From assembly GCF_016920785.2 (NCBI RefSeq), contig NW_024609835.1, positions 84,540,243 to 84,604,242 on the forward strand: a stretch of DNA of 64,000 nucleotides, given 5' to 3'. Below the pieces are notes generated by a model. It was not told the DNA's origin, ran no database searches, and saw only the letters and a program-made list of their open reading frames with translations. Shown here in pieces: positions 1-12,655 of the stretch. This DNA is from Ixodes scapularis. Lineage: Eukaryota; Arthropoda; Arachnida; Ixodida; Ixodidae. The translations under genes were made by a program, and so were the position numbers. Numbering within the stretch: position 1 is the stretch's first letter; each line of letters starts with the position of its first letter.

Positions 1-690
1 TAGTTTCTGTGGGGGTGGAAGTCTTGGTTCCACGCTGCGCTTGCGTCCGTTGGTGAGGGTGCGCTGGATGTCCTCTGGCAGCGAGGGGCCTCCTAGAAAG
101 GTTACTCCCTGACACTTGCCCTGGTTGCTCCGTTGCTTTCTTGGCAAGCAGCCAATTGTTGTTGCCACAGGAATTCCGTAACAGGCCTTGCATTCCTAAG
201 GAGAGATGCAAAAATTTCCTTAGCTTCTGCCCTTTTTCGAATTCCCATGAGGCACATCACCTTTAGGCAATATTTATACACGAACTCAACTCTCCTGCGT
301 TACGCCGCTGTGGCGGCGCGTCGGGCGCACTTCCGGTCTGGGGTGGTGGGCAGGAGTCGGGGTGCGAGACATGCATTCCTGCGTTCTTTTGGAAGAACCC
401 TGACAAAAAACCTGCCTTCTCGTCGAAATGCTGCGACGGGGCTGTACCAAGAGACTCTGTAAAGGTTTGAAGATCAGTTTTCATGTGTTTCTGCTCCCTC
501 CGTTCGTCCGAGAACGTTGATAGTAGCCGTGACAAGGGCAAACCAGACGCTGTCCAACTACGATTGCGCGTGAGGGCCACACTTTTTGCTCGCCAGATGT
601 AGTTGTTGTGTTCCAACATGAACGAGAGAAAACCGCCAAGTTGTCGGGACCACCCGCGGGTTCAGCGCGTCTCCAAATTCACACGGCCGC
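1..690. other. Unannotated noncoding DNA
   Basis: I see no conserved protein motif, RNA gene or clear repeat here. Open frames of up to about 118 codons exist on both strands but overlap each other and have no recognisable composition or domain, so they are treated as chance. Confidence 0.5.
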
Positions 691-1875
691 ATGATCGTTC
701 GAACTTTCGTCTGCTCTTTCGAAATTGTCTGCTTTTTGTAGTCTGCTCGTTCAAACAAAAGCGGCCCGTAGACCAAACTTTGACCCGGTGATTGCAATAA
801 GAAGTAATATTAGGCCTCAAAAGACTTAAGTTGGCTCGGTGTAAACAGTAGATACAAGATGTTGATCATTGGTACCAGTGTCCATCACCGACTTGTTTCG
901 CTTGGTCTGTTCCCGCTTCCGATTTTCAGTATCGACGTCCATCATAGCCGCTACCTTCTACACTTTTGCAGCACGAGCGACGTTGCGACCGAAAATAGCT
1001 AGAAGAATCTCATCATGGTTTTCGCGTCCATTCTAAGGCGTTCATGAGAATGAATCGCCGCACTTCAAATTATTTACGCAAAATTTAGCGACGTAACGAA
1101 CTTTGATAATTTCGCTCAGGCGATTAAAGTGGTGAAACATTGCTATGAGGACGTAGAAAAGACAATTCCAACGCGAAAAAGAGTATGCAGACTCACACAG
1201 ACGCCGACAATGTGACATTTCAATGGTTTGTTGACGCGGGACGTGGTGCTTCTTGCCCGCAGTCCATTACGCATGGGTTCGAACTGTCATCTGCTCTTTG
1301 AAACTTGTCTGCTCTTTGTCGTCACCTCGTTCAAACGACAGCGGGCTGTAAACCAAACACTGACCCGGTGATTGCGATAAGAACTAAGTGCAGGGCTCAA
1401 AACACTTTTGAAGATTGGTTGGGGTAAGTGGGCTATGGTAAGCAGATACATTAAGATGTATATCATTATTGTTACCGGTGGCCATCACCGACTTGTAATG
1501 CCCGATTCTACTTTCGCTTTTCAGTATCGACGTCCACCATCTCAGCTACGGTCTACGCTTTTGCAGCCCGAGCGACGTCGCGACTGAAAATAGCGAGATG
1601 AATCTCATGGTGGGAGTCAGGCTTTAGCGCCCATTCTGCGGCGTCCCCGTGAAATGAATCGCCGAACGTCACATTATTCACGCAAAGTTTTGCAGTGTAA
1701 CGAGCCTCGTTAATTTTACTGAAGCCACTCAAGTAGTCAGACATCGTTAGGAGGACGTAGAATCAACAATTCCAACGTAAAAAAAAGCACGGGGACTCAC
1801 ACTGACGCCGACAACAACGCAATTCAATGGTTTGTTTATGGGCGATGGCGAGCTTCTTGCCCACCGTCCACCGCG
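691..1875. repeat. Direct tandem duplication, unit about 580-600 bp, with decayed coding trace
   Basis: Two diverged copies lie head to tail, roughly 691-1270 and 1271-1875. Shared blocks recur at the same offset: the GTTCGAACT/TCTGCTCTTT block (about 697 and 1277), the ACCCGGTGATTGC block (784 and 1363), CATCACCGACTTGT (about 883 and 1484) and the AATTCCAACG block (about 1166 and 1768). On the minus strand both copies can be read as the same protein-like stretch, with LAIFxRxVARAAK and DVDTEKRK-like blocks, broken by stops in each. That suggests an ancestral coding unit that was duplicated and then decayed. I do not recognise the family. Confidence 0.75.
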
Positions 1876-2235
1876 CATGCGCGGCGCCGGTGGCGTCCGC
1901 TAGAGGCGCTCCGGTTTGTTCATAAACATGAGTTGGTGTATACTTATACACCTGGTTCGAAGTCGGTGACCTGATGACTTTGCTGATCCTTTTTGTGTGA
2001 CCAGCAAACGGTTGACATCCATTGAAGATCATTAGAACATCTGCTGGCAAGTACCCAGTGCGAATGCCAAAGGCATATACTCTTGCCCGGCAACATGAAA
2101 TGGCCATCAATTTTGTAAAAGTGAAAGCGGACTGGTAAAATGTAGGGGAAAAAAGAAACGAGCCTCTACTGTTACTACATGTCGATACTCTCCATGGTAC
2201 GTGGAGATATAGAAAAGGTTGATTGCAATTACCAT

Positions 2236-2480
2236 CAAAGTCAAATCAAGAAGTTTTACGTGCCACACTAACGAAGAGCATCTGTCACGTCTGAGCGAAC
2301 AATGATGAATAATTTCGACCACCTGGAGATCTTTTCTCGAGCAAACGAAATCTCAATTACACGGCGCCTTCTCCGCAATAAGCCTCCGTCAGGTCGCGGA
2401 CCTCTCGGCCGGAATTCAAACCCGGCCAGTGGGGATCCGTACGTCAGCGCTTTGCCTCGGAGCTCCTGAGGCGACTGATG
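2236..2480 (-). mobile_element. Tick-type tRNA-derived SINE, copy 1
   Basis: This is a diverged copy of a repeat seen again at 10694-10885 and 27056-27178. Shared blocks in order are GTTTTACGTGCCA, GACCACCTGG(A/G)GATCTTT, the TTACACGGCGCCTTCTCCGC block with AATAAGCCTC, and CTCGGCCGG. The last part contains GGCCGGAATTCAAACCCGGCC as two halves; read on the minus strand it resembles the T-arm/B box of a tRNA, so the transcribed strand is probably minus. The family assignment rests on memory of common tick repeats. Confidence 0.7.
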
Positions 2481-5400
2481 ATGGCCATTAATGAACATGT
2501 GTCTCTTCGCTCGCGAAACGACTTTCTAAAGTTTTTCTATCTAATTTAATCGATCGCTTTCTGAATAGAATGTTTCATGCATTATAGGACACTTGTGTTT
2601 TTCAGTTACACTCACGCTTTAAAATTGTGATAGCCTGACTCAGTGGAAAAATTAGTTATATTGTAGAGGTTACTGTTTAACCCAGTCACGACCTTTGACG
2701 TAACTTTCTCGTGCTGCACGAAAAGCTTTAAAAGACACAGTAGGATAGACGATGATACAATGATAATGTTCTGCACCGGCGGTGGATCGTCGCACTTATA
2801 TAATAAAATGTGCGAGAATATAAAGAGAGCGGTAAAAGCGCAACAGCGGAGAGTTTCTCCAGGAAATCCACGCTTTCTAGGAAGCTAAAAAGCACAAAAA
2901 AATATTAAGATCAAATTTGCAAATCTGATGGAACTTTCGGGTTGCAAAGCCGGTCGTTAAAAATTTACGCCTTTCTGGAGCAAGACTTCATAAAGCCAAG
3001 GGGTACGTTGATTTCCTCGCGAAACGTTCACGAGCTTAAAGAAGCACTTTGCCATGCTTCTGCCGGCATATATCGTCCTCGCTATATGCTTCTTCTTATT
3101 CTGATCTTAATATTTTTGAGCGGACAAATAATCAGCAAGGTTTCGGTCCACCGTTGTCCGCTTCTTACACTCATCTACAGAAAGGAGCAAAACAATAGTA
3201 ATTTCATTCCTAGTACACAAAAAAAAAAAAGAATTATATAAAAAAATATAGTTATTTTATCTCTAGCCAACAACAAAAAAATTATATAAAATGTTCTTTA
3301 TGAATAATTTAGAAAAGTCCAACTTTGGAGTTCAGAAATGACCAATGGTAAAGTAATGAAGTTAGGAAAAACATTTTCTTGCCTTCTTACGACGCGCGCT
3401 ATGTATACCTCCAAAAGCAGCTTTTTTGCAGGATACATAACGCGCTTAGTTGTCAATACCACCGCCGGAGTGTATAAGTTTCGATGATCAACCAAACTCG
3501 ACGCATTGTTGCAGCAAAGAGTGAGGACTGTACTTCTGTATAACCCGCTGCTGCCTATTGAGGAGTCTTGAGCTTCTACTTTCCTGCGCAGCACTTGGCA
3601 ACTTCTGACTAACTGATGGAGAAAGATAACAGAATGAGAGGCACAAACCTCGGCGTACTTGATTCACCGCTAAGCTGTCAGGGAGGGGGAAGCTACGTGC
3701 TCTTAGACAATGAAATATTCCGCTTCGCGCCGCGTGATCGGGTTTCTGCGAGTGGTCATGGGCGAATATCGACATCAGACTGAGTAAATAAAAGGAAGGC
3801 AATTGATTGGTTTCGCTAGCACTTAGCTTTCGCTGCCATGTGAGCTTAGCTGTGAAAGGAGGATAATGTAAATCGGGTGTACGCTATCTTGGTAAGCAAA
3901 TGACCTGACACAAAGCATGTTAATGGAGAGAGACGCCCACATACTAAAAGCGCAATGTCACGTCGTAATGGCCACATTTGATTGTTCAGCGGGCGCGACA
4001 CACACGCTGAAGGTCGATGTACGCAGCAAGGTCGTAGATTTTGCACTGCTTGGAGTTGCCCCATTGGCCTTCCGTATATAGCGTAAGGTGAAACGGGGTG
4101 TTGACATGTACACTACCTGCTCCTGATATTGAAATCGGGAGATATAAGATGGCTTCTACCAACTGCGGTGTTGGCAAATGTCAGAAGCATGGTAGGTAGC
4201 TCCGCCGATGAGATAACTTAAGAGGTACAATAAAGTATGTATTTAAGTCACATATAGTCTTGCTTACCTTAGATTTTGCTGCCAAATTTGTCTCGAAGCA
4301 TTCCCCGGGGGAAATTGTGGCCACCGACCAGCCGACTGCTCAAACGAGGGCTATTTTTAAAGGAGGAAAAAAAAAAAAGACGATGTTTGTGTAAATTGTA
4401 CCACTCAAAACTTCGTTATGTCTCCAACCAATTGCACTCGGTCACAGCACGAAAAAAAAAAAAAAAAAAGAAGGTAACAAGCTGAAGAACATTGCCTAAG
4501 TGTGCAAACAAAACAGGGTCCAACTCACTAGTCTAAATTTTCGCGAAACTTTGAGCCTGATGTATGATCACAATCACACAACTGGACCACAAATGTCAAT
4601 TTTACCGCACAAAAAAAAAGGGGGGCATAAAACTACTCAAGCTCACTCCCAAGTCTCGAATGCGGAAATTAATTTAAATATGACATATAAAAACAATATC
4701 TCAATACTACCGCACTACACATTACGAACAAAAAAAATGTGGCAAAAGTACGCTTAGAATTTGACCCATTCGTGCATCTGTGTGAATGAACGTGACGTGA
4801 AGTAACCCTCTCGAAGCAATCAATACTCAATCAGTATCCAAACTTATACATATTATTGTCGTATTGAAGAATTTGCTGGGCCTCCATGAGTCGTTATCTA
4901 CAATTTTGGCAATAAAAAATACCCAAAAGTGGAGCTGTCCTATTCGCTCAGGTGCATTTAGGGAATTAACTTTGAACCTATTACCCATTCTAGTAAGAAT
5001 TTGTTCTGTTGTCGCCTTCGCCGCATTCATCCATTAGTAAAGATCAGCTGCCGACTGCGCCGTAGCTGGATTACACGAACAGGCTAAGGTCACTCTTAAT
5101 TTTTTTCTTTCTGAAGGCCCTTTCCGCTCGCCGTTCCCCTCCTTAACAGCAAAAATGTTATGCGTTTGTTTCTCACCGAGAACTATGTCAGTAAACATAT
5201 TCCCTCCTCGGGCTTTTCTAAAAATATAGCTTTAGGCCAAACCTTGTAGTAACAATTTGTCAGGCATGGCAAATATTTTCCGTCGTGAGTCATCAAAAAA
5301 ATAATTCATATCATTTCTGTTTTTTTAATTGAACTTCGCCCGCAGAGCCAAACTCAAGGGAGCTGGCCGTATGGGAAAATGATAAACTCCCAAAGTATTT

Positions 5401-6749
5401 CTACGGGTGGGTGCGGTGGCAAAACTCCCATGGAAGAACAGAAAGCCGGCAGACATGATGGATTTTGGTCTTAACCGCGGCTGACAGTCTAAGCCTCTTC
5501 AGAGAAAGGGTGAGTCGCGTATGCAAGCTCATTTCAGACTCGTCGTGCGACAGACAGCCAACATATTGCCGCGGGTAAGCCGAGCAGTAGACGCTGTTAA
5601 TGGTAAAGGCCGAGCAGTGGAGGCTGTTGTCTCTTTCTTTGAATATTATTTTCTATTCACGCTTTCAACAAATCTTTGCAATGTTTTTAGTTGTCGTTTT
5701 GCTATTTTTTTTTCTCAAACTCTTTTTTTTTTTTAATGCCGCTAGAATCAACTGATCTCGATATGAAATATATCAGTTCTTTGTGTTGCAGAATCCAGTG
5801 ATCACTTGTGGGCTCGACAACTTTCACAGTCCGTTTTAATCTAAATGAGCATTGTAGAGGCCTACGGTTCAATGACCGCGTTGAACTAAAATTCAAATTC
5901 GCGTTACTTTTCGAGCTCACTAGGACTTAATATTTCACACATCCCTCGGAATTACAATAAAAACGTGCAGCTGCGAAACGATACCAACACATCCAAATTT
6001 GGTTCTAGAAGGTAACTGAACTCATTCGGGGATAGTTAGCAAGTAAAAATCAATGAATGGCTAAATTACTTTATTGGTCTTAACAACATCGGCTGCCATT
6101 CATGGAATGTACATACGCTCTTGAAAATAAAGTCTTAGCGGTGTATGACACCTTCAGTACGGCTTATCTCTCTCTACTGTCACGAGGGTTGTCAAAAGAA
6201 ATACTCATTACATCTGCTTTTTTCTGCGTATCAATATAAAATGGCGTGGCTTTTTTATACTTAGTAAAGCATAATGCCTTAATATATGCGTCTCTTCTAT
6301 CACACGTAGCTATTTTGCCCACGAGCATGCGCAATAGAGTTTACCGGCGCAACTAATTGGCCTTGCTTCAGTAGTGAACTCATGAAGCTTGCTTCACCAC
6401 CGTACACAAAAACTGAGGAAGAGCGCACATTCGCGATTTCAATCGCGCGCTTCGTATGTGATTTACGACCCTTACAGTTTCGACTTGAATTAGCACCGCA
6501 CCGTCGTACGACAGTATAATTCCCACTACGCTACTGCATGCGGTAGTGATATTTCCCATATACAACGGAGACCAGTGTTGTCATACATCAAAGGTGGACG
6601 CAACCGCCTTAGGTTGTCCAAAACAGGAACTACAATTTTGTTTCAATACAGAACTTCATTCTTACTTAAGCTTACTCCAACTCGGCGTTGAAGAAAGTAA
6701 TGCTGAATTCGGGTTGTCGCTTCTTTTCTCTGATCTCGGTCCTACAGAG
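2481..6749. other. AT-rich noncoding DNA
   Basis: No protein-coding or RNA gene could be supported. The stretch contains several A-runs (about 3221-3232, 4368-4378, 4451-4468) that may mark old retroposed tails, and T-runs near 5706 and 5725-5735. Short frames on both strands overlap and lack recognisable motifs. Confidence 0.5.
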
Positions 6750-6890
6750 CGCTCCCTCCTTTGCGCCAGAGCTATTCGGGATCGTTTTCAGATGATCGAA
6801 ACTGCTGGGCTTAGAGCGCTCTGACATTCATGGTTCCACTCACGGAAGTGCAAATTGTCGTCATTGGTAACAGATAAAAATAAAATTCCG
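6750..6890. repeat. Degenerate dispersed repeat paired with 10332-10475
   Basis: This segment aligns by eye with 10332-10475 in the same orientation. Both have a CTAGAGCTACTCG / CCAGAGCTATTCG block, then AACTGCTGGGCT followed by (C/T)(A/T)GA...CTCTGAYATTC, and then a GGTAACxxATAAAAA block. It is an old dispersed repeat of unknown class. Confidence 0.55.
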
Positions 6891-7994
6891 AGGACACCTA
6901 AGCCCTTTCTATGAGTTGTGAATGCGAAAGCACTCTCGGAGCCGAGAGGAGCAGAAGTGGCCGCAGCGCCGGCAGGGAATGCGGCGGTGCGCCGCGCAGA
7001 CCGCCCTGGCTCGCTGTAGAGTAACCTAGGCTCTACTTGCAGAGCCAGATTACCGCGTTTCTTTTCCTTGCGCCGCCAACTCCGTATAGGCGGAGAAGCG
7101 GACACGCGCACCAAGCTGGACCCAAGCTTCGTGGGGGAAAGCGATCTTCAAAGCGCAGAGTTTCGGGCGGATCATGTTTCTCGCTTCGCGTTTGCGAAGT
7201 AGACATCCTACACTTAAATCGAACAAACTAGAAGGTTCCTTGACCTTTCAACATTATGTTTTACCACTGTATACAGTATAATTCCGTTGTTATATAACGC
7301 GAGCGATGTTTTAACACTTGTTTTCAAAGTCTGAGAAGAAGACAAGAAGACGATCGCGTAGCTCGCGTCTGCGGCACTCGCGGAGGGATACGCGGGTGGA
7401 CACATCCGGGAACTTCAGACCAGACAACAACGCGTCGCTATGATTTGCGAAAAAACTACGTTTTCGTCGGCTACTCCATTCTACCGAAAGCATACAGAGA
7501 CACGGGAGACAAATGACGGGACGGCGGCGCACGCACGGCGTTTTGATGCGCTATCACCTTCTCTGCTCCGCAAGCCGCAGCACGCCGCCTCAGCCACGCC
7601 AGGCTCACGCAGCCAGCGGCGTTCAAGGAAACCTCGGTAGAGGCCGCCAAGAGTCAGGATGACGTCACGATGACGTCAAATATGTTGATCACCCTCTCCG
7701 GCAACTAGGACGGGTATGGCCGTTAACATCCATGTTTCCTCGGGGCGCTCTTTCTGCGCTCAAGCGTAGGGTTCTTGTTTCCACCGCCTCAAAATATGGC
7801 GTTACGATCGACATTGCCGCCGGGCCGGTGGCCATGGCAACGGCAGCAACGGCGCAGGCGCAACCGGTGCCACCGGTGCAACGGTCGCCGACAGCCGATG
7901 AGCGTGATCGTGAGCTCCGAGTGTTCTGCGGAAAATGTGGTGTTCCCTCGGTCCGCGCTAATTTGACTTCGAAAGTTCTGGTGCTCTCGGAAAA

Positions 7995-8200
7995 ATGAAA
8001 CCTTGGCGCCACTGCGCTGCCAAATGGTGCGGGAACTCCAGCAAGTCGAAAGGCGTGTCGTTCCTTCTATTCCGAAAGGTGTTCCGAAGCGAGAGGAAAA
8101 GTTTCGTTTTTCGTCGCTTTCGTTTCAAGCCCGTTCCATGTGGCGTGATCCTGGTTGCGATTTTCGTCTCGTGAGGCAGAAACCCCGTGAACCCAGCACT
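7995..8200 (+). pseudogene. Possible THAP zinc-finger fragment, frame broken
   Basis: An ATG at 7995 opens a frame reading MKPWRHCAAKWCGNSSKSKG followed by VSFLLF. A Cys-x4-Cys pair, then a Lys/Gly stretch and an aromatic VSF-x-x-F block is how THAP DNA-binding domains start (C2CH zinc finger). The following FPKGVPKREEKFRF-like stretch continues in a different frame, so the segment is frameshifted or interrupted. The distal Cys-x2-His and the AVPTIF-type end were not found. It could be a fragment of a P-element-like transposon or a decayed THAP gene, or a chance match. Confidence 0.3.
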
Positions 8201-10331
8201 TAGCACACGTTTACTGTTTACTTTACAGTACACGTACACGCGGACTGCAGATCTGATGCGGATCCCAGGAGCTGCAGATGTGGATATCCGCGAATCCTGA
8301 CTTGCATTTTTGACGAAGCGGCTCAAAAACCTGTGTGACCACAGAGCGCAGGGTGTATAAGGGAATGATACAATGAAGTGCTCCATCGGAAGTTTTGCGG
8401 GAGCAAAATACTCTCGCAGAGAAAAGTTCCAATCGCGGTGAAATTTCTTTTTTACGCCAAGAAATTCCTCATTCTTACAGAAGGTCGCTTGAAAGCGTTC
8501 TATCTCGCCGAAAATGTAGTCTCTAGAAAAAGTACAAGGAAAGAAGGGGAATCAGTCGTCCCGGAAAAGCGCGTTGTTTGGCAGAAAATGAGCGGAAAAC
8601 GTTTTTCGGGCATAGTACCCCTAAATGTATAACCCATAAGAAAGTAGAATCATATCCACAAGAGTGAGGTGCGAGTTCTCGTACCTCACGCTTGTAACGC
8701 CGTTCGTGGCTGTCACCTCAGCATCAAGAGCACCAGCGGTGAGACACTTCTCATTAGTCGGTCTTGTAATTCAAGAGAAGCAAACCAGCATGAATTCGTC
8801 CATTGTTGACGATATTCTTTTTCTACACGGCAACCTCGACAGGTGCAACTTGACGTGTGATCGCGTTTTCTTTTTTTGTTTTTTCTCCACAGTGGGCAAG
8901 TTGCTTCTAAACTCCAAGAAAAAAAGGAGCGCGACTTAGTCTCTCTGGGGCTGCCACAACCATTAGTCCCCTGGGGGACTAACAAGAGGGGGGGGGGGGG
9001 GGGAACAACTTTTGCGCCCCTCCCATTAGTGCCTCAAAGTTGAACCCCCAGGACTAACTTTTGCACCCTTGAAATTAGGCCACTGGGACTAAATGTTGCG
9101 CCCTTACATTATCCATTACAATATTGCGCCCTTACACACCCAGGTCGCGCTAGTGAACTGTAAATTTAAAATTGGTTAAAATGATGTTATCGCTCAAATA
9201 AGTCTTTTCCACGCTCGTTACATTCACATATGAACATCACTTATTTCATATCTGTCATTGTATCGTATATTTGAACATAGACAAGGAATTAGAACACAGA
9301 TGACACACTCACAATACACACGCGACGACCACTAACTCGGTCACCTCCTCCAAAGGCTACCGATGCACTATATGATTTAATATGATTCATACATTAATAT
9401 ATGAAAGGAGTCGTTTCGTCAGTGACGATCTCAACCGTGACAGATGTTACAAACATAGCGCTGCTTTTGCACCATTATTTTTCTCCACTATTGTTGCTAA
9501 ACTTTCCAAAGAGTCCATCTCTTACTAAGAATTAACGGCACACACACAGCCATGTTCTCGCTTCCCCGCGTAGACTGCCCCACTTTGCGGAAGCGCGTCT
9601 CCATGGCAACCGCATCGTTTCTTGCGAAAAAATCAACTTAGATAAAGTAATACAAAAGGCAAGGAAAGCAGAATGAAAATTTTTTGTCTTCGGAAACGTC
9701 ATTACCACGTGCTACGCGGCTATTTCCATCACAGCTAAACCTCCCCCCCTCCCCCCCTCCCCCCCTCAAAAAAAAAAAAATATATATATATATATATATA
9801 ACGCTTTCAAAGCACATTCCAAAGATTGTAAAGGGGAAGGACGACAGGACAACGGTCAAAAGCCGCATGGCCAGTGCATCAATGATGGTGGTGCTCGAGT
9901 GATCGCTGTCTTTTACGACGCGCTGGAACAGAGGGTGCGATCGTTATAAAGACAGCTCCAATCCTTAAACATACCCCCTCCTGCAATTTTTGATGCTACG
10001 ATTGTCTGTGGATACCTCCCCCTGCATTCCGAAGCAGAAGTGCGCCGCTAACGCAGGCCATCGGCGATGCAGCAGACGCCGCCATTTTCTCCGCGCGTTT
10101 GGACTAATGGCTGTTTTTGCTCCCGCGCACCTCTCGGTAAGTCCCGGTCCAGTGAAGTTAGTCCGCGGCATTTGCTCATAGTACCTAGCCCGAACCACAT
10201 GGCCTCTTCGGGGAGCAAATGGGAGTTCAAAGGACCAAATTGTGCCGTTAGTCCTTTTAGACCACCTTTTCTCTTAGTGCAATGGTGAATTATGTTGGTC
10301 GCCTGTCTGCTCTGACCTTGGTTCAGCAGAT
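8201..10331. other. Noncoding DNA with low-complexity tracts
   Basis: No gene was recognised. A G-run lies at about 8987-9002, followed to about 9145 by loosely repeated TTTGCGCCC(T)xxCATTA / ACTAAxxTTGCGCCC units. A CCCCCCTC-rich tract (about 9740-9766) runs into an A-run and (TA)10 at 9781-9800. The tracts are typical intergenic simple sequence. Confidence 0.5.
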
Positions 10332-10556
10332 GCGCCCCTGCTCGCCGCTAGAGCTACTCGAAATCCTTTACAGCAGATTGCAACTGCTGGGCTCAGACCG
10401 ATCTGATATTCTCACATCAGTCACCGAAATATAACACACTTCTTTACGTTGGTAACGCATAAAAAATTTAAAAAACAATTACAGTCTATGGTTGACGATT
10501 GAGCAAATTTTGCTCTCGAAACGGGATGAAATAACGGTTGTGACGTAAGTTGTTCT

Positions 10557-10560
<4 letters not shown>

Positions 10561-10590
<30 letters not shown>
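10561..10590. repeat. (AT)15 microsatellite
   Basis: This is an uninterrupted AT dinucleotide run. Confidence 0.95.
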
Positions 10591-10595
<5 letters not shown>

Positions 10596-10693
10596 CAGCA
10601 TGCGAATTGATTTTTGCAGACCGGAACGAAAGCCAACGTTTGCAAAGAGTTGTCAACTCATCGCGGTTTCGACAGTGAACGCGCTACGATAGC

Positions 10694-10885
10694 GGTCAAA
10701 GTCAAATTTGGGTGTTTTACGTGCCAAACCTACGACGGGAATCTGGCACGCCCCAGCGGAGGACTGAGGATTCATTTGGACCACCTGGGGATCTTTTGAC
10801 GTGCAACCGAAAGCTCGGTTACACGGCGCCTTCTCCGCAATAAGCCTCGGTCATATTGCGGGCACCTCGGCCGGGATCTAGGATA
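10694..10885 (-). mobile_element. Tick-type tRNA-derived SINE, copy 2
   Basis: This is the best-preserved copy of the family in the window. Blocks in order are GTCAAAGTCAAATTTGGGTG, TTTTACGTGCC, GGCACGCCCCAGCGGAGGAC, TTGGACCACCTGGGGATCTT, TTGACGTGCAACC, GGTTACACGGCGCC and CTCGGCCGGGAT. The antisense tRNA-like tail points to minus-strand transcription. No flanking target-site duplication was found by eye. Confidence 0.75.
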
Positions 10886-11109
10886 GCGGTAATGTGTACG
10901 GCAGAACAGGCAAATATAAGATTGTTAATAAATCGCATTTTTCGCACGGCGGAACATTGTGCAAGCTAGGATGTAGCACATATCGCCATGTGACACAAAT
11001 CGCAATGCATTATATTGGGCTCTCCCTTTATGTTACAACACAAACCTGTGAACGCAGCTTTACCAAACCTGAAAATTCCTCGAAGCGGTCACAAAACCCG
11101 TTAAAACAG

Positions 11110-11525
11110 CGGTGAGCTCTGCGAGCTGCCTTTTCGTCGGTTAGGTTTAGCGGATTCACCGCCGTGAGATGAACGATCTTGTAAAAGCACTGGGAATACT
11201 TCACACGTCGACTTTTTTTGTTACGGGCAAAAAATGAATGTCGACGCATCCGTTGTCATCCTCGCACAGTCGAATCCACACGCACTTTGAAGAACAATAC
11301 ATCAATCGCCGTCATGCCGGACCCCGCACACCACCACAGACCACTGCCGGCCATCGATGACAAAACCACGTGATCCCTGTCCAAGTACCACGTGACGCCT
11401 GCGCCGCTCCGCACTCCGGCGGCTAGAGACGGAGTGCTCGCTCTGAGAGGGAGGTGCGCCCTCGGAAAGAACCAGCCGATCAGGTCACCGCATTCTCTTT
11501 CCACCACTCGATCTCGCGCGCTCTG
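11110..11525. repeat. Single-unit paralogue of the 161-bp array and its right flank
   Basis: About 11150-11275 is one diverged copy of the 161-bp unit (TTCACCGCCGTGAGATGAACG, given here as TTCACCGCCGTGAGA plus TGAACGATCTTG, then AAAAGCACTGGGAATACTTC). It runs on into the same sequence that follows the array at 13930-14145: ACCACTGCCGGCCATCG, then AAAACCACGTGA, GTGACGCCTGCGC, GAGACGGAGTGCTC and ATCAGGTCACCGCA. The repeat therefore exists as a single-unit version here and an amplified version downstream. Confidence 0.8.
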
Positions 11526-11692
11526 GAAAGAGCGCCCGAGAGCGCGCAGAAAGAACCACGCGAATTCGTCATAAGTATGTGGTTCGGAGCTCGCAGTTTC
11601 GAGTTCATGTTCAAAACTGCAACTGATAGGTGTTGCGATTATTGAATATCTCGATATTTCCCCAATGTGTATACTCGCGTCACACCACGTAA

Positions 11693-12091
11693 ATACCGTA
11701 TTTTTCGATCTATAGTCCGCACCCGGTGTATAGTCCGCAGGGGCCAATATAGGACAAAAAATGAAGTTTTTGCTTAGACGGTCCGCACCCGATGTATTGT
11801 TTGCACTCCGTGCAAAGTCTGCGCCTGGTGCTTAGTCGACACAAAAATCTTCTCATATAGGGCCCACCTTGACAAATGTCGGCTTTCTTAACTCACAAAG
11901 AAGTTTGTATTATACGTAAATCATCATTAACATACTCTTTCATTAACAAAATGCGTCACGTCTCGAGATAATGAACGGTCTTGAAAAACGAAATTCCTGT
12001 ATAGTCCGTACGCGTCGATAGCCCGCACAGCCTAAAGTTTCAAGTTTTGAACCTGTATAGTCCGCGTATTATAGCCCGGGAAGGGCGGTAT
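11693..12091. mobile_element. MITE-like element with ATACCG ends
   Basis: The left end reads ATACCGTATTTTTCGATCTA and continues TAGTCCGCACCCGG. The right end, reverse-complemented, reads ATACCGCCCTTCCCGGGCTA followed by TAATACGCGGACTATA. The GTATAGTCCGC motif recurs internally several times. There is no coding sequence. I infer a nonautonomous DNA transposon with imperfect terminal repeats; the superfamily is not determined. Confidence 0.55.
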
Positions 12092-12655
12092 ATACCAATA
12101 CTCTGATGCGATGAGTGACCGGTTTTTCCGTTGAACTTTTTTATTATTATTGACCTAAATAATATCACACAATGTAATTATACTGTTTCTGTTAATTTTT
12201 ATGTTTAGAAGATACGCGTTTACTTGAAGTAAGGGAAGGGGGGTGATATGGGGCGCGGGCCACCACCCCGGGTTACGCTGACCCTAGTGACGACAGTGCT
12301 CCCAAGACAATATCATAACTGCGATCATCTTTTCAGCAACGCGAAGTGTCCCTGGAGGAATGACCGCTTATAATATAAATATCATAAAACAGAATAAAAT
12401 AAAATTACTTCTGAACCAAAAAGTCCTTTGAATTTTTTTTTCGTACAAAGATAAGCAAACGTTTTATAATGCGCCATCCAGATGACGTTTTTAATTACGC
12501 TTAATTTATTATGTAAAATGATTGCGTAGATTGCGGTTTGGATGCGGCTCCAAATTTTGAGGATGCGATTCGGTGCGGACACAAAGAATGTGGATGCGAA
12601 TCGGATGCGGATAGAAAGTTAGCGCATGTGGATCGAAAGCGGATGCCCAAACGCA

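Noticed and set aside
7689..8386. Several overlapping GC-rich frames of 88-142 codons
   Set aside because: They overlap on both strands, are low complexity (Ala/Thr/Gln or Arg/Ser rich) and have no homology I recognise.
8987..9002. G-quadruplex-forming G-run and the C-runs at 34.1, 35.1 and 36.1 kb
   Set aside because: They are homopolymers with no associated gene or conserved context and are likely to vary in length, so no function is claimed.
11256..11747. 163-codon minus-strand frame
   Set aside because: It lies across the dispersed repeat and into the ATACCG MITE, with no domain. The paralogous repeat at 13.8-14.1 kb does not keep it open.
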